A DNA stretch of 58,857 nt from DATAVB01 sp040414495 (GCA_040414495.1 JBEDUI010000247.1:1-58857); one strand, 5' to 3'; positions 33,000 through 42,641 are shown, counted from the stretch's first letter. The notes: a model not told the origin generated them from the letters alone. Translations and numbers: made by a program.

Positions 33000-33035
33000 A
33001 AGACCGCGTCCACACACCTATGTGGACGCGGTCTT
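33000..33035. terminator. bidirectional rho-independent-type terminator between rbpA and dus
   Basis: AAGACCGCGTCCACA (33000-33014) and TGTGGACGCGGTCTT (33021-33035) form a perfect 15-bp stem with a 6-base loop. The A-rich left edge and T-rich right edge let it work for both convergent transcripts. Confidence 0.9.
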
Positions 33036-33052
33036 TGCTGTGTCCGGACGGA

Positions 33053-34174
33053 TCAGCCGCCGGATACTGCCATCAGCTCGGCATCGACCGGCACGCCAAG
33101 ATCGTCCTGGTCCTCCAGCCATCGATCCGGCAACGCCACCCGGCGCGGCGATCCGGTGGTCCGGCCGCGCGGCGCGGCGGCCACGCCATCCGGGTACGGC
33201 TGGTCGGCCGGCAGCACTGCGAGCAGGTCGTCCAGTTCGCCGAACGAGCTGACCTGACCGAACTGGCGACGTAGCTCACCGCCGACCTCGAACCCCTTGA
33301 GGTACCAGCCAGCGTGCTTGCGGAAGTCGGTCAGGCCGCGGACCTCGCCCTTCCACGCTGCCAGCAAGGTCGCGTGCCGTCGCATCGTCGCCGCGACCGT
33401 GCCCAGGTTCGGCTCGGGCGGCTGGGGCCGTCCGTCGAACGCGGCCGCAAGCGCTCCGAACAGCCACGGCCGACCCATGCAGCCGCGGCCGACCACGACG
33501 CCGGCGCACCCGGTCTGTCGGACCATCCGCAACGCGTCGTCAGCGGTCCAGATGTCGCCGTTGCCCAGGACCGGCACGCTCAGGTCGGCCGCCAACTCGC
33601 CGATCGGAACCCAGTTCGCCTCGCCCGAATAGTGCTGCGCCGCCGTACGCCCGTGCAGCGCCACCGCGGCAACGCCTTCGGCCTGGGCGATCCGACCCGC
33701 CTCCTGGTAGGTCAGGTGCTCATCGTCGATGCCCAGCCGCAGCTTCACGGTCACCGGAATGGCTCCGGCCCGCCCGACCGCGGCCCGAACCACGGCGGCG
33801 AACAGGCCCCGCTTCCACGGCAACGCCGATCCCCCACCACGGCGGGTGACCTTGGGTACCGGGCAACCGAAGTTCAGGTCGATGTGGTCGACCCGGTCCT
33901 CACCGACCAGCATGCCGACCGCGTCGCCGACGACCTGCGGATCAACCGCGTACAACTGCAGGCTGCGCGGCGACTCTTCGGGCGCGAACTTCACCATCGC
34001 CATCGTCGTGGGATGCCGTTCGACGACCGCACGGGCCGTGATCATCTCGCTGACGTACAGACCGGCGCCGTACTCGCGACACAGACGACGGAACGGCGCG
34101 TCGGTGACGCCTGCCATCGGGGCAAGCACCACGGGCGGCCAGACCCGGTGCGGTCCGATTGCCAGCGGCTGCAT
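33053..34174 (-). CDS. dusB: tRNA-dihydrouridine synthase
   Basis: 373 aa. The FMN-binding TIM barrel opens with VWPPVVLAPMAGVTDAPFRRL. The Dus signature HIDLNFGCPVPKVTRRGGGSAL supplies the catalytic-loop cysteine, and phosphate binding is in VPVLGNGDIWTADDAL and VVVGRGCMGRPWLF. It reduces uridines in tRNA. Start: ATG 34174 by homology; a GTG at 34198 that overlaps the fxsA stop (GTGA) is an alternative that would give coupling. It is the last gene of the lnt-ppm1-fxsA-dus string. Confidence 0.94.
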   Translation of the reverse strand: MQPLAIGPHRVWPPVVLAPMAGVTDAPFRRLCREYGAGLYVSEMITARAVVERHPTTMAMVKFAPEESPRSLQLYAVDPQVVGDAVGMLVGEDRVDHIDLNFGCPVPKVTRRGGGSALPWKRGLFAAVVRAAVGRAGAIPVTVKLRLGIDDEHLTYQEAGRIAQAEGVAAVALHGRTAAQHYSGEANWVPIGELAADLSVPVLGNGDIWTADDALRMVRQTGCAGVVVGRGCMGRPWLFGALAAAFDGRPQPPEPNLGTVAATMRRHATLLAAWKGEVRGLTDFRKHAGWYLKGFEVGGELRRQFGQVSSFGELDDLLAVLPADQPYPDGVAAAPRGRTTGSPRRVALPDRWLEDQDDLGVPVDAELMAVSGG

Positions 34175-34194
34175 ATCGCTGCAGGCCGCGGCGC

Positions 34195-34725
34195 TCACCG
34201 CTCGATATCCCCGTCGATGACCGGATGACCGCGGGTCGCCTTGACCTTGATCGGCTCCTGCTCGCCGCCGAAGTCGCCGCCAAACCCAGGACCGGGCGGG
34301 AATCCGCGCCGGGACGCGTACCGCATCGGCCCGCGTACTCCAGCCCGCCGCAGCGCCGCGCCCATCATCAGCCGGGTCGCGATCCCGCGCATGAGCGCCC
34401 GGGTCGGCCCGAACAGGCACAGCAGGCCGACTGCGGCCGTAATGAAGCCTGGTACGAGCAGCAGCACGGCACCCAGCACCGAGAGCGCGCTGTTGCCCAT
34501 GGCCTTGCGCGGCTTCGGCCCGATCGGGGCGGTGCCGGACATCATGGCGTTGAACTGCCGCCAGGCCTTGATGCCCTCGTACCGCAGCAATACGCCACCG
34601 GTCACCGACAGCACGATCAATGCGCCGATCATCGGAAGCACACCGATCTGCCCGGCGACCTCAACCATCACCCAGATCTCCAACACAGGAAGACCCAGGC
34701 AGAGGGCGAGAATCAATACGGCCAT
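34195..34725 (-). CDS. FxsA family membrane protein
   Basis: 176 aa. FxsA core: LALCLGLPVLEIWVMVEVAGQIGVLPMIGALIVLSVTGGVLLRYEG (two helices), then MGNSALSVLGAVLLLVPGFITAAVGLLCLFGPTRAL with the family's PGF turn. A glycine-rich, charged cytoplasmic tail follows. In E. coli FxsA relieves phage exclusion; the physiological role is unknown. The gene lies six bases after ppm1, within the operon. Confidence 0.92.
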   Translation of the reverse strand: MAVLILALCLGLPVLEIWVMVEVAGQIGVLPMIGALIVLSVTGGVLLRYEGIKAWRQFNAMMSGTAPIGPKPRKAMGNSALSVLGAVLLLVPGFITAAVGLLCLFGPTRALMRGIATRLMMGAALRRAGVRGPMRYASRRGFPPGPGFGGDFGGEQEPIKVKATRGHPVIDGDIER

Positions 34726-34731
34726 GTCAGC

Positions 34732-35487
34732 TCAACGCTTATCGGCCGGGTCAGGTTTCCCGCGGCCGCGGGTCAACAGGCCCCACCAGGTCACCCGCCA
34801 CAACGCCTCGGCGACAATCAGGCCGCTCATCTTGCTCTCACCGCGCTGCCGCTCGGTGAACGTGATCGGCACCTCGACCAGCCGGAACCCCGAGCGCCAG
34901 GACTGCCAGGCCAGATCGACCTGGAAGCAGTACCCCTGCGAGGCGATGCTGTCCAGCGGCAGCTTCTCCAGCACCTGCGAACGGTAGGCCCGGTATCCGC
35001 CGGTCGCGTCCTTGATCGGGATGCCCAACGCCATTCGGGTGTACATGTTGCCGCCGCGGGAGAGCACGAGCCGGCGCAGCGGCCAGTTGCGCACCTCGCC
35101 GCCGGACACCCAACGCGAGCCCAGCACCAGGTCGGCGTCCCGTAGCCCGGCCAGCAGCCGCGGTAGCTCCTCCGGCGCGTGCGACCCGTCGGCGTCCATC
35201 TCGACCACCGCGTCGTAGCCCTCGTCCAACGCCCAGCGGAAGCCGGCGATGTAGGCGGCGCCGAGGCCGTTCTTGGCCGCGCGGTGCAGTACGTGGACCC
35301 GCTCGTCCTCGGCCGCGGTCCGGTCGGCCAAGGCACCGGTACCGTCCGGGCTGCCGTCGTCGACCACCAGCGCGTGCGCCTCAGGTACGGCCGAACGCAG
35401 CCGGTCGAGGATCGGACCGAGGTTGTCGACCTCGTTGTAGGTCGGAATGACGACGAGCACCCGGCCAATCTCTCCGGTATCGCTCAT
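34732..35487 (-). CDS. ppm1: polyprenol monophosphomannose synthase (GT2)
   Basis: 251 aa. GT-A fold with VVIPTYNEVDNLGPILDRL, VVDDGSPDGTG and the metal-binding DAD in AVVEMDADGSHAPEEL, then GSRWVSGGEVRNWPLRR. It transfers mannose from GDP-mannose to polyprenyl phosphate for protein O-mannosylation and lipoglycan assembly. In M. tuberculosis Rv2051c it is fused behind an Lnt domain; here the genes are separate, but the ATG overlaps the lnt stop by four bases. No membrane helix, as expected for the catalytic domain alone. Confidence 0.95.
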   Translation of the reverse strand: MSDTGEIGRVLVVIPTYNEVDNLGPILDRLRSAVPEAHALVVDDGSPDGTGALADRTAAEDERVHVLHRAAKNGLGAAYIAGFRWALDEGYDAVVEMDADGSHAPEELPRLLAGLRDADLVLGSRWVSGGEVRNWPLRRLVLSRGGNMYTRMALGIPIKDATGGYRAYRSQVLEKLPLDSIASQGYCFQVDLAWQSWRSGFRLVEVPITFTERQRGESKMSGLIVAEALWRVTWWGLLTRGRGKPDPADKR

Positions 35488-37070
35488 ACCCGCTCCTTAG
35501 CCCGGTCGTCGTCCGCGGTCCCCTGCGCGGTCTTCGTACGCTGGGGCAACGCCTCGCGCACCCGCAGTGTCCCCACCGCCGCAATCGCCCCGACTCCGAT
35601 CGCCGTGAGCAACCATTCGGGCACTTCACCGAGCCGGGTTGCCAGGGTCGTTCCGGTCTGGATGGGTACGGGGCCATCAAGTATGTCGGATGTGAAGATG
35701 CCCGTCTTCTTCAGGATCTTCCCGTTTGGTGCGATGACCGCGCTGATGCCACTGGTCGAGGAGACGAGGTTGGCCCGGTTGTGCTCGACCGCGCGAACCT
35801 GGGCGATCGCGACCTGCTGCGGGCTCTCGGCGGTCCGGCCGAAGGTCGCGTTGTTGGTCTGGGTTACCAGGATCTGGGCGCCGTGGGTGACGTCGCTGCG
35901 GACCAGGCCGTCGTAGGCGACCTCGAAGCAGATCACGTCGCCGATCGTGAGCCCGTTGATCTTCATCGACCCGACCGCGTCGCCGGCGACCATGTCGCGC
36001 GGCACCAGGTCGACCTTGCTGGTGACCTTGCGGGCGATCGAGCGCAACGGGATGTATTCGCCGAACGGCACCGGGTGGCGCTTGACGTACATCTGCCCCG
36101 GGCCCGTCTTGGGATCCCAGACGATGCCGGCGTTGCGGACGTGCTCGCCCGGACCGTCGAGGATCGCGCCTACCAGGATCGGTACGCCGACCGCCCGGGC
36201 GGCTCGGTTGATCATCGCCGCGGCGTCCGGGTTGTCCAACGGGTCGATGTCGGAGGAGTTCTCCGGCCAGATCACGATCCTCGGCTTGGGCGCATCGCCG
36301 GATTTGATCTGCTGGGCGAGCTTGAGCGTCTCGTTGACGTGGTTACGCAGCACGGCCTCGCGCTGGTCATCGAAGTTCAGGCCGAGCCGCGGGACGTTGC
36401 CCTGGACGACCGCGATGTTCTCGTGCCGGGACGAGTCGCCATTGTGCACCAGCAGGCTGAAGGCCAGGCCGATCAGCGGCACCTCGACAATTCCGGCGGC
36501 GGCCAACGCGATGATCTTCATCTGACCGTGTCGCAGGCTCGCCTCGAACGCCCGCGCGGCCAGGCACCCGGTCAACGCCACAGTGAAGGTCAGCAGCGGC
36601 GCCCCGCCCAGCGCGGCGAACGGCAGGAACGGGCCCTCGGGTTGGCTGAACGCCAACCGACCCCACGGGAAACCGCCGAACGGGAACCGGTCCCGGAACG
36701 CCTCCTGCGCCACCCACAACGCCGCCGACCAGGCCGGCCAGAACGGCAGTCGTTGCACGATCGCCAAACCCGCGCCCAACAGCGCGAAGAACGCCGACTC
36801 CAGCAGGCCGAGCAGCAACCACGGCACCACGCCGACGTACGTGCCGGACCAGTACAGCAGCGGCAGGCAGAACGCGAGCCCGAAGATCCACCCGTACCAG
36901 GCGCCAGTTTTGGCGGCGCGACCGTGCACGATCAGGCTGAGCATCGCCACCGCGGCCGGCGCCGCCGGCCAGAAGCCGAACGGCGGGAACGCGAAGACCA
37001 ACAGGCCTCCGCTCGCGGCGGAGGCGAGGAAGACATAACGGTCGAATACTGGCTCGGTGGATGGCCGCAC
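35484..37070 (-). CDS. lnt: apolipoprotein N-acyltransferase
   Basis: 528 aa. The N-terminal half has about seven membrane helices. The C-terminal nitrilase domain carries the catalytic residues: Glu in VIWPENSSD, Lys in YVKRHPVPFGEY and Cys in VICFEVAYDGL. A final helix (LLTAIGVGAIAAVGT) and charged tail complete the usual topology. It adds the third acyl chain to lipoproteins at the periplasmic side of the membrane. GTG 37070 is taken as the start, but its ribosome site is weak. It heads the lnt-ppm1-fxsA-dus operon. Confidence 0.95.
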   Translation of the reverse strand: MRPSTEPVFDRYVFLASAASGGLLVFAFPPFGFWPAAPAAVAMLSLIVHGRAAKTGAWYGWIFGLAFCLPLLYWSGTYVGVVPWLLLGLLESAFFALLGAGLAIVQRLPFWPAWSAALWVAQEAFRDRFPFGGFPWGRLAFSQPEGPFLPFAALGGAPLLTFTVALTGCLAARAFEASLRHGQMKIIALAAAGIVEVPLIGLAFSLLVHNGDSSRHENIAVVQGNVPRLGLNFDDQREAVLRNHVNETLKLAQQIKSGDAPKPRIVIWPENSSDIDPLDNPDAAAMINRAARAVGVPILVGAILDGPGEHVRNAGIVWDPKTGPGQMYVKRHPVPFGEYIPLRSIARKVTSKVDLVPRDMVAGDAVGSMKINGLTIGDVICFEVAYDGLVRSDVTHGAQILVTQTNNATFGRTAESPQQVAIAQVRAVEHNRANLVSSTSGISAVIAPNGKILKKTGIFTSDILDGPVPIQTGTTLATRLGEVPEWLLTAIGVGAIAAVGTLRVREALPQRTKTAQGTADDDRAKERV

Positions 37071-37738
37071 GCTGCTTTCGGATCCCTTCGCCCGGCTGCC
37101 CTCGCGCCTGAGCGCGGGCGGCCGCGACCGCGGCCACGCTCTACTTTACGGCCAGACGCCAGCGCGACGATGGCGCCGGCGGTGGGAGCGGTAGAGCTGA
37201 TCGGCGGACGCAGGGCGGCTCGGGGAGCGGAGCGCGGCGCACCCCACTCCCCGAGCCGAACGCGCGCGGGACTGCGGAGGCCATAGCCGTGACCTTCGGA
37301 CCGACCGACCGCTGCGCTGGCTGCGAGCGTCTGCGCCGTTGTCTACTGGCCCGCCCGTTCCTCCTACTGAGCAGTTCACCCCGTCGTCGATACGGCGGTC
37401 ACTCCGACGCGCCGTCGCCAAGCCGGACCTGGCGAGCGGCCGGGCTCCATGGGCACCCGTACGCGAACCGGTTCGACGGCGTTGCTCGACCCCGTGGTCG
37501 ACGTCTCCGGAGAACCCCCCACCGACCATCCCCACCGAATCGCCGCGACCGCCCAAAACTGCTGACCGCCACGGTTTCCGGCGAAGACCGGCGGACCATA
37601 CCGACTGCGCTACACCTGCTGTCAACCCTCCCGAGGCCCGCGGATCCCCTGATCCGCAGGTCAATGACGCCGTCCATCCTGGCGAGCTTTTTGTTGCCGG
37701 GCAAGATTTCCCGGCGTGTCGCATCGTGTCGGGTGATA
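37071..37738. other. 668-base intergenic region with no supportable gene
   Basis: Frames are open on both strands, but none has a ribosome site with a plausible start, a recognisable domain or the strong G/C third-position bias of flanking genes. One GCCGGG/CCCGGC hairpin (37696-37715) is present, with a T-run on its upstream side only. The lnt promoter must lie near 37080-37150, but I cannot place it. The region may be gene remnants or untranslated DNA. Confidence 0.5.
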
Positions 37739-39238
37739 TCAGGTCCAATGGGCGCGAACTCCCCGAACCACCGTCGCCAGGCACTGCGGGGCCGGTTCGT
37801 CCGCCGTCAATTCGGGCATCGACGTGCGATCCCACACCGCGAAGGTCGCGGCGGCCCCGACCGCCAACAGACCCTCCTCCAGCCGTCCGGCGGCTACCCA
37901 ACCGCCGCGCGTCGCCGCCTCGAACGCCTCGGCCCGGCCTAATCGTGCGCCGGGCTGGTGATGTCGGACCGCGGCCCGTACGCCGGCCCACGGGTCGAGC
38001 GGGGTGACCGGCGCATCCGACCCGAACGCCAACGTCACGCCGGCGTCGGCGTACTGGCGGAACGGGTTCAGCCGGGCGGCCCGCTTCGCGCCGAGTCGGG
38101 TCTCGTACATCCCACCTGGCTCGCCCCAGGCCGCATCGAATGCCGGTTGTACGGAGGCGATCGTGGCGTACTCGGCCAACGTCGCGAGCACGTCCGGCTC
38201 GGGCAGTTCGGCGTGCTCGACCCGATGCCGGCCGGCCCGGATCCGCTCCCGACCAACCGCCGCGGCGGCCTTGCGCAATCCCCCGGCCACCGCCGCCAGG
38301 GCCCGATCGCCGATGGCGTGGAATCCGGCCTGCAATCCGGCCTCGGCGCAGGCGATGAGGTGTTCGGCCACCGCGCCGTCGTCGTGGTAGAGGTGGCCGC
38401 GGGTGTCCTGATCAGCATACGGCGCCCACAACGCGGCAGTGTGTGATCCGATCGCGCCGTCGCAGAACAGGTCACCGCCGGCCTGTACGCCCAAAGCGCG
38501 CGGGGTCCGCACATCGCCGAGCGAACCCCAGTACCCGATCACCTCGGGCCCGGGTTCGGTTTCGGCCAATTCGAGCAGGCCGGTCAGATCGTCCACACTG
38601 GACACTTCTGGTCCGGCCATCTCGTGCAGGGCGCCGATTCCCAGTGTGGCGGCGTATTGCCGGGTCCGGCGCTGGGCGGCGGTGCGTTGGGCTGTGGTCA
38701 CCGCGGCGAGCGCGGCCTTTCGTACCACGTGATGCGCGTCCAGCCGCATCTGTCCACTGTGGTCATAACCAGTCTGCCCGACAACAGCCGGGCAACTGTT
38801 CAATAATGCGCGCGAAGCCAATGCGGAATGCACATCTACGCGGGTCAGATATACCTGAGCGCCATCGGCGGCAATATCCAACTCATCCGCGGTGGGTGGT
38901 CGTTTGTCGGCCCAACCGGACTCGTCCCAGCCACTGCCCAAAATCACCGCACCAGGCTTTTGCCGGGCGTATCGGGCCACGGCGTCCAGCACCGCGCTGC
39001 GCGAGGGCAGATTCCGTAACTCAAGACCGTTCAGGGCCAGGCCATTTGCCGTCGAATGCACATGAGCGTCGACAAAAGCGGGCGTTATCAGTCGCCCGCC
39101 GAGATTGAACTCCTTGTCACAGCCGGGATCCGCGCCGTCCGGCCCGATCCAGCGTATCGTCCCGTCCTGGACGAGAAACGCCGTTATTCCCGGCAATGCG
39201 GAGGCCAAGCGACAATTGCGATAGAGCACTCGTAGCAC
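37739..39238 (-). CDS. amidohydrolase family protein (YtcJ-like)
   Basis: 499 aa metal-dependent hydrolase. N-terminal beta-sandwich strand VLYRNCRLA, then the H-x-H metal pair His59/His61 in PAFVDAHVHST, GAIGSHTAALWAPY, AGFHAIGDRAL, RHRVEHAELPEPD and AFGSDAPVTPLDPW with the catalytic Asp. The layout is that of YtcJ-type amidohydrolases related to N-substituted formamide deformylase. No signal peptide; cytosolic. GTG 39238 or GTG 39229 may start it. Divergent from the sugar ABC importer operon. Confidence 0.9.
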   Translation of the reverse strand: MLRVLYRNCRLASALPGITAFLVQDGTIRWIGPDGADPGCDKEFNLGGRLITPAFVDAHVHSTANGLALNGLELRNLPSRSAVLDAVARYARQKPGAVILGSGWDESGWADKRPPTADELDIAADGAQVYLTRVDVHSALASRALLNSCPAVVGQTGYDHSGQMRLDAHHVVRKAALAAVTTAQRTAAQRRTRQYAATLGIGALHEMAGPEVSSVDDLTGLLELAETEPGPEVIGYWGSLGDVRTPRALGVQAGGDLFCDGAIGSHTAALWAPYADQDTRGHLYHDDGAVAEHLIACAEAGLQAGFHAIGDRALAAVAGGLRKAAAAVGRERIRAGRHRVEHAELPEPDVLATLAEYATIASVQPAFDAAWGEPGGMYETRLGAKRAARLNPFRQYADAGVTLAFGSDAPVTPLDPWAGVRAAVRHHQPGARLGRAEAFEAATRGGWVAAGRLEEGLLAVGAAATFAVWDRTSMPELTADEPAPQCLATVVRGVRAHWT

Positions 39239-39338
39239 AGGACAAGTCTGGTCCCACCGCCGTACACACGTTGTCTCGGGGTGCCTTCGGAGAAGTCATG
39301 ACCAAGTAACGAATTCATTGATGATCTCTGCGTGTCGG

Positions 39339-39367
39339 TTGCGGCGGGCATGTGTGCTGCGTAGGTT
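39339..39367 (+). promoter_or_regulatory. putative promoter of the carbohydrate ABC operon
   Basis: TTGCGG (39339-39344), 17 bases, TAGGTT (39362-39367), a streptomycete-style sigma-70 promoter. A GCGGC-GAT-GCCGC palindrome (39394-39406) lies shortly downstream and could be an operator. The start codon is at 39443. Confidence 0.4.
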
Positions 39368-39442
39368 TTTGGTCCATCCAAGCGCGCCGTGTTGCGGCGA
39401 TGCCGCTCATGGATGCCTCGATGCAGTGAGGAGAGTGCCAGC

Positions 39443-40756
39443 GTGGGCACCTTGCCTAGCCGTCGCATGCGGTCAAGGCGACGAATCCAATTCTTCAGCG
39501 CTGCCACCGCGACCGCCGTTCTCAGTACGGTGCTGGCCGCCTGCGGTGGCGGTAGCTCCAACGGTCCGGTATCAATCAGCTTTTACGACCAGCCCGGTAG
39601 CGCGGTTGCTACTCAGGCCAACGCCGATGCGTGCACCAAGAGTTCCGGCGGCCGATACAAGGTCAACTACATCAAGTTGCCGACCGCGGCTGATCAGCAG
39701 CGGTTGCAGTTGGTGCGGCGCATGGCGGCCAAGGACAGCAGTGTCGACATCATGGGTCTGGATGTCACGTGGACGGCGGAATTCGCCGAAGCCGGATGGG
39801 CTGAACCCTGGACCGGCCAGAACGAGACCAAGGCCAAGGCCGACCAGCTGCCAGGTCCGCTGAACACCGCGACCTGGAAAAGCAAGTTGTACGCGATTCC
39901 GTACAACTCGAACACGCAATTGCTCTGGTACCGCAAGGATCTGGTCCCGACCCCGCCCAAGACGTGGGACGAGATGATCTCGATGGCCAAGAAGCTCAAG
40001 GCCCAGGGCAAGCCGTATTACGTCGAGGAGCAGGGCGCGCAATACGAGGGCGTCACGGTGTGGTTCAACTCGATGGTCGCCAGCGCCGGCGGAACGATCC
40101 TCGACCCGACCAGCACCAAGGTGGCCCTCGGACCGCCGGCCCTGACCGCGCTGGAGACGATGCACAAGGTCGCCACCACGGTCGCCAATCCATCGCTGGG
40201 TACGTCGCAGGAAGACCAGGCGCGGCTCGCCCTCGAGTCCGGTACGTCGGCCTTCGAAATCAACTATCCGTTTGTCTGGTCATCGATGATGGCCGACAAG
40301 CCGAAGGTGAACGGGGTCGATCTGAGCAAGGTATTCGCCTACGCGCCGTTCCCGACCGTGCAGGAAGGCAAGCAGGCGCGGTCCACTATCGGTGGCATCA
40401 ACCTGGCGATCAGCTCGTACAGCAAGCACAAGCAGTTGGCGTACGAAGCGGCCCAATGTCTGGCCAGCAAGTCCAACCAGTTGGTCGGGGCGATTCAGGG
40501 CGGCCTGCCGCCGACGCTGCGCACCGCGTACACGAATCCCACCGCGGATTTCAAAAAGCTTTATCCGTTTTACCAGCTGATTTACCAGCAGCTGAACAAC
40601 GCGGCGGTCCGGCCGAAGACGCCTGCGTACCAGAGCGTTTCGATCGCGATCTCGCACACCGTTTCGCCTGTCGCCAAAATCAATCCGCCGAGCACGCTCA
40701 AATCACTGAAGAGTCAGATCTCGGATGCATTGCAGTCGAAGGGCCTTGTGCCATGA
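39443..40756 (+). CDS. sugar ABC transporter substrate-binding lipoprotein
   Basis: 437 aa. Signal region with SRRRIQFFS (possible Tat type) and a lipobox TVLAAC ending at Cys34, which would be lipidated and held at the outer face of the membrane. The mature part is a family 1 solute-binding protein with IPYNSNTQLLWYRKDLV and SMVASAGGTILDP, typical of maltose/trehalose-type binders. GTG 39443 has GAGGAG nine bases upstream. First gene of the importer operon; Lnt in this window could acylate it. The sugar is not deducible. Confidence 0.93.
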   Translation: MGTLPSRRMRSRRRIQFFSAATATAVLSTVLAACGGGSSNGPVSISFYDQPGSAVATQANADACTKSSGGRYKVNYIKLPTAADQQRLQLVRRMAAKDSSVDIMGLDVTWTAEFAEAGWAEPWTGQNETKAKADQLPGPLNTATWKSKLYAIPYNSNTQLLWYRKDLVPTPPKTWDEMISMAKKLKAQGKPYYVEEQGAQYEGVTVWFNSMVASAGGTILDPTSTKVALGPPALTALETMHKVATTVANPSLGTSQEDQARLALESGTSAFEINYPFVWSSMMADKPKVNGVDLSKVFAYAPFPTVQEGKQARSTIGGINLAISSYSKHKQLAYEAAQCLASKSNQLVGAIQGGLPPTLRTAYTNPTADFKKLYPFYQLIYQQLNNAAVRPKTPAYQSVSIAISHTVSPVAKINPPSTLKSLKSQISDALQSKGLVP

Positions 40757-40829
40757 CCGGTCCCATAAGCAATCTGACGAGTAATACCATGTTTATTTCG
40801 GATATCAGTTCAACCGATCCGAGGCTGTC

Positions 40830-41777
40830 ATGAGCCACGTCGCCGACACCACCACTACCGCACCCCCGGTTCCCCAGGAAAAACGGCGTAAGGCCGAGGT
40901 TTCCGAGGGTGCGCGAGAAGAACGCCGTCTGGGTTGGGCTTTGTGTGCGCCGGCGGTTGTCGTCATGCTGGCCGTCACCGCTTATCCCATCATCTACGCG
41001 ATTTACCTTTCACTGCGCCGGGAAGACCTGCGGTTCCCGGCCCAATCGAAGTTCATCGGTATTAGCAACTACACCACCGTGCTGACCTCGAGCGTCTGGT
41101 GGCACGCACTGTGGGTGACGCTGGCGATTACCGTGATTTCCGTCGCCATCGAATTCGTACTCGGTATGGCGCTGGCGCTGGTGATGCACCGGACCATCTG
41201 GGGCCGCGGTGGAGTTCGGACCGCGATCCTGATTCCGTACGGCATCGTCACAATCGCCGCCGGTCTGGGCTGGCAGTACGCCTGGACGCCGGGCATCGGG
41301 TATCTGGCCGAGCTGACCGGCGGCGCGCCGCTGACCCACACCTACCAGGCCATCGGAACGATCATCCTGGCCGAGATCTGGAAGACCACACCGTTCATGG
41401 CGCTGTTGCTGATGGCCGGTTTGGCCCTGGTGCCCGAGGAACTGCTCAACGCGGCCAAAGTGGACGGTGCCACCAACTGGCAGCGGTTCGTCAGAGTGAT
41501 GTTGCCGATCATGAAGCCGGCGATCCTGGTCGCGTTACTGTTCCGCACCCTGGACGCGTTCCGGATCTTCGACAACATCTACGCCCTGACCGGCGGCGCC
41601 AACGGCACCGGTTCGGTGTCATTCATCGGATACGACAACCTGTTCGTCGCCTTGAACCTCGGCGTCGGGTCGGCGATCTCGGTGCTGATCTTCATCTGCG
41701 TCGCGATCATCGCGTTCCTGTTCATCAAGCTCTTCGGTACCGCTTCTCCGGGTACCGACATCGGCGGGAGAGGCTGA
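40830..41777 (+). CDS. carbohydrate ABC transporter permease, MalF type
   Basis: 315 aa. A charged N-terminal tail of about 35 residues, six hydrophobic helices, and the cytoplasmic EAA loop EELLNAAKVDGATNWQRFVRVMLPIMKP near residues 207-234 that docks on the ATPase. Forms a heterodimer with the following MalG-type protein. CGAGG lies five bases before the ATG. Its stop overlaps the next ATG by one base. Confidence 0.95.
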   Translation: MSHVADTTTTAPPVPQEKRRKAEVSEGAREERRLGWALCAPAVVVMLAVTAYPIIYAIYLSLRREDLRFPAQSKFIGISNYTTVLTSSVWWHALWVTLAITVISVAIEFVLGMALALVMHRTIWGRGGVRTAILIPYGIVTIAAGLGWQYAWTPGIGYLAELTGGAPLTHTYQAIGTIILAEIWKTTPFMALLLMAGLALVPEELLNAAKVDGATNWQRFVRVMLPIMKPAILVALLFRTLDAFRIFDNIYALTGGANGTGSVSFIGYDNLFVALNLGVGSAISVLIFICVAIIAFLFIKLFGTASPGTDIGGRG

Positions 41778-42613
41778 TGGCTACCACGACACGACAGAAG
41801 ACCAGTTGGTCGTTCGCGAACATCCTCGTCATCGCCTGGGCCCTGTTCCCGGTGTGGTGGCTGGTGTCTCTGTCGTTCAAGAACCCGGGCACGATCGCCA
41901 CCGATGGCGGCAGCTTCTGGCCCACCTCGTGGTCGCTGGAGAACTACCGGGGCATCTTCAAGCTGCACGAGTTCATCCGGTCGCTGATCAACTCGATCGG
42001 CATCGCCTTGATCTCGACCGCGATCGCGGTGGTGCTGGCGACCATGGCCGCGTACGCAATCGCGCGGCTGCGGTTCCCCGGCAAAGGGCTGCTGATCGGC
42101 ATGTCGCTGCTGATCGCGATGTTCCCGCAGATCTCGCTGGTCAGTCCGCTGTTCAGCATCGAGCGCACGCTGGGCCTGTTCGACACCTGGCCCGGCCTGA
42201 TCATTCCCTACATGACGTTCGCGCTGCCGCTGGCGATCTACACGCTCTCGGCGTTCTTCCGGGAGATCCCGTGGGATCTGGAGAAGGCGGCGAAGATGGA
42301 CGGCGCGACGCCGGCGCAGGCGTTCCGTCAGGTGATCGCGCCGTTGGCGGCGCCGGGCATCTTCACCACCGCGATCCTGGTGCTGATCTTCTGCTGGAAC
42401 GACTTCTTGTTCGCGATCTCGCTCACCTCGACCACCCGCGCCCGTACGGTGCCGGCCGAGCTGGGCTTCTTCACCGGTGCCTCGCAGTTCCAGCAGCCGG
42501 CCGGTTCGATCGCGGCCGCATCGGTGATCATCACGATCCCGATCATCGTGTTCGTGTTGTTCTTCCAGCGACGTATCGTCGCCGGCCTCACCTCCGGGGC
42601 GGTCAAGGGATGA
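41777..42613 (+). CDS. carbohydrate ABC transporter permease, MalG type
   Basis: 278 aa, six helices, with the EAA loop IPWDLEKAAKMDGATPAQAFRQVIAPLAAP near residues 163-192. ATG 41777 overlaps the MalF-type stop (TGATG) and has GGGAGAGG just upstream. The frame is open far upstream inside the previous gene, but that part is only a shadow. Partner of the preceding permease. Confidence 0.95.
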   Translation: MATTTRQKTSWSFANILVIAWALFPVWWLVSLSFKNPGTIATDGGSFWPTSWSLENYRGIFKLHEFIRSLINSIGIALISTAIAVVLATMAAYAIARLRFPGKGLLIGMSLLIAMFPQISLVSPLFSIERTLGLFDTWPGLIIPYMTFALPLAIYTLSAFFREIPWDLEKAAKMDGATPAQAFRQVIAPLAAPGIFTTAILVLIFCWNDFLFAISLTSTTRARTVPAELGFFTGASQFQQPAGSIAAASVIITIPIIVFVLFFQRRIVAGLTSGAVKG

Positions 42614-42641
42614 GCGCATCGTCAGGTGCGCGGATAATGAA

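Noticed and set aside
35781..37286. 501-codon open frame on the plus strand opposite lnt
   Set aside because: It is antisense to a fully convincing Lnt, is rich in Arg, Gln and Asp of low complexity, has no ribosome site and no domain; a typical high-GC shadow frame.
37690..37720. Hairpin GCCGGG/CCCGGC with adjacent T-run as a terminator
   Set aside because: The T-run precedes the hairpin on the plus strand and becomes an A-run after it on the minus strand, so neither orientation gives a terminator.
37146..37991. 281-codon minus-strand frame upstream of lnt
   Set aside because: Overlaps the end of the amidohydrolase, has composition typical of random high-GC sequence and no ribosome site, so it was not called as a gene.
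41099..41776. Extended N-terminus for the MalG-type permease
   Set aside because: The extra 226 codons lie wholly within the MalF gene in another frame; the ATG at 41777 has a ribosome site and the normal family start.
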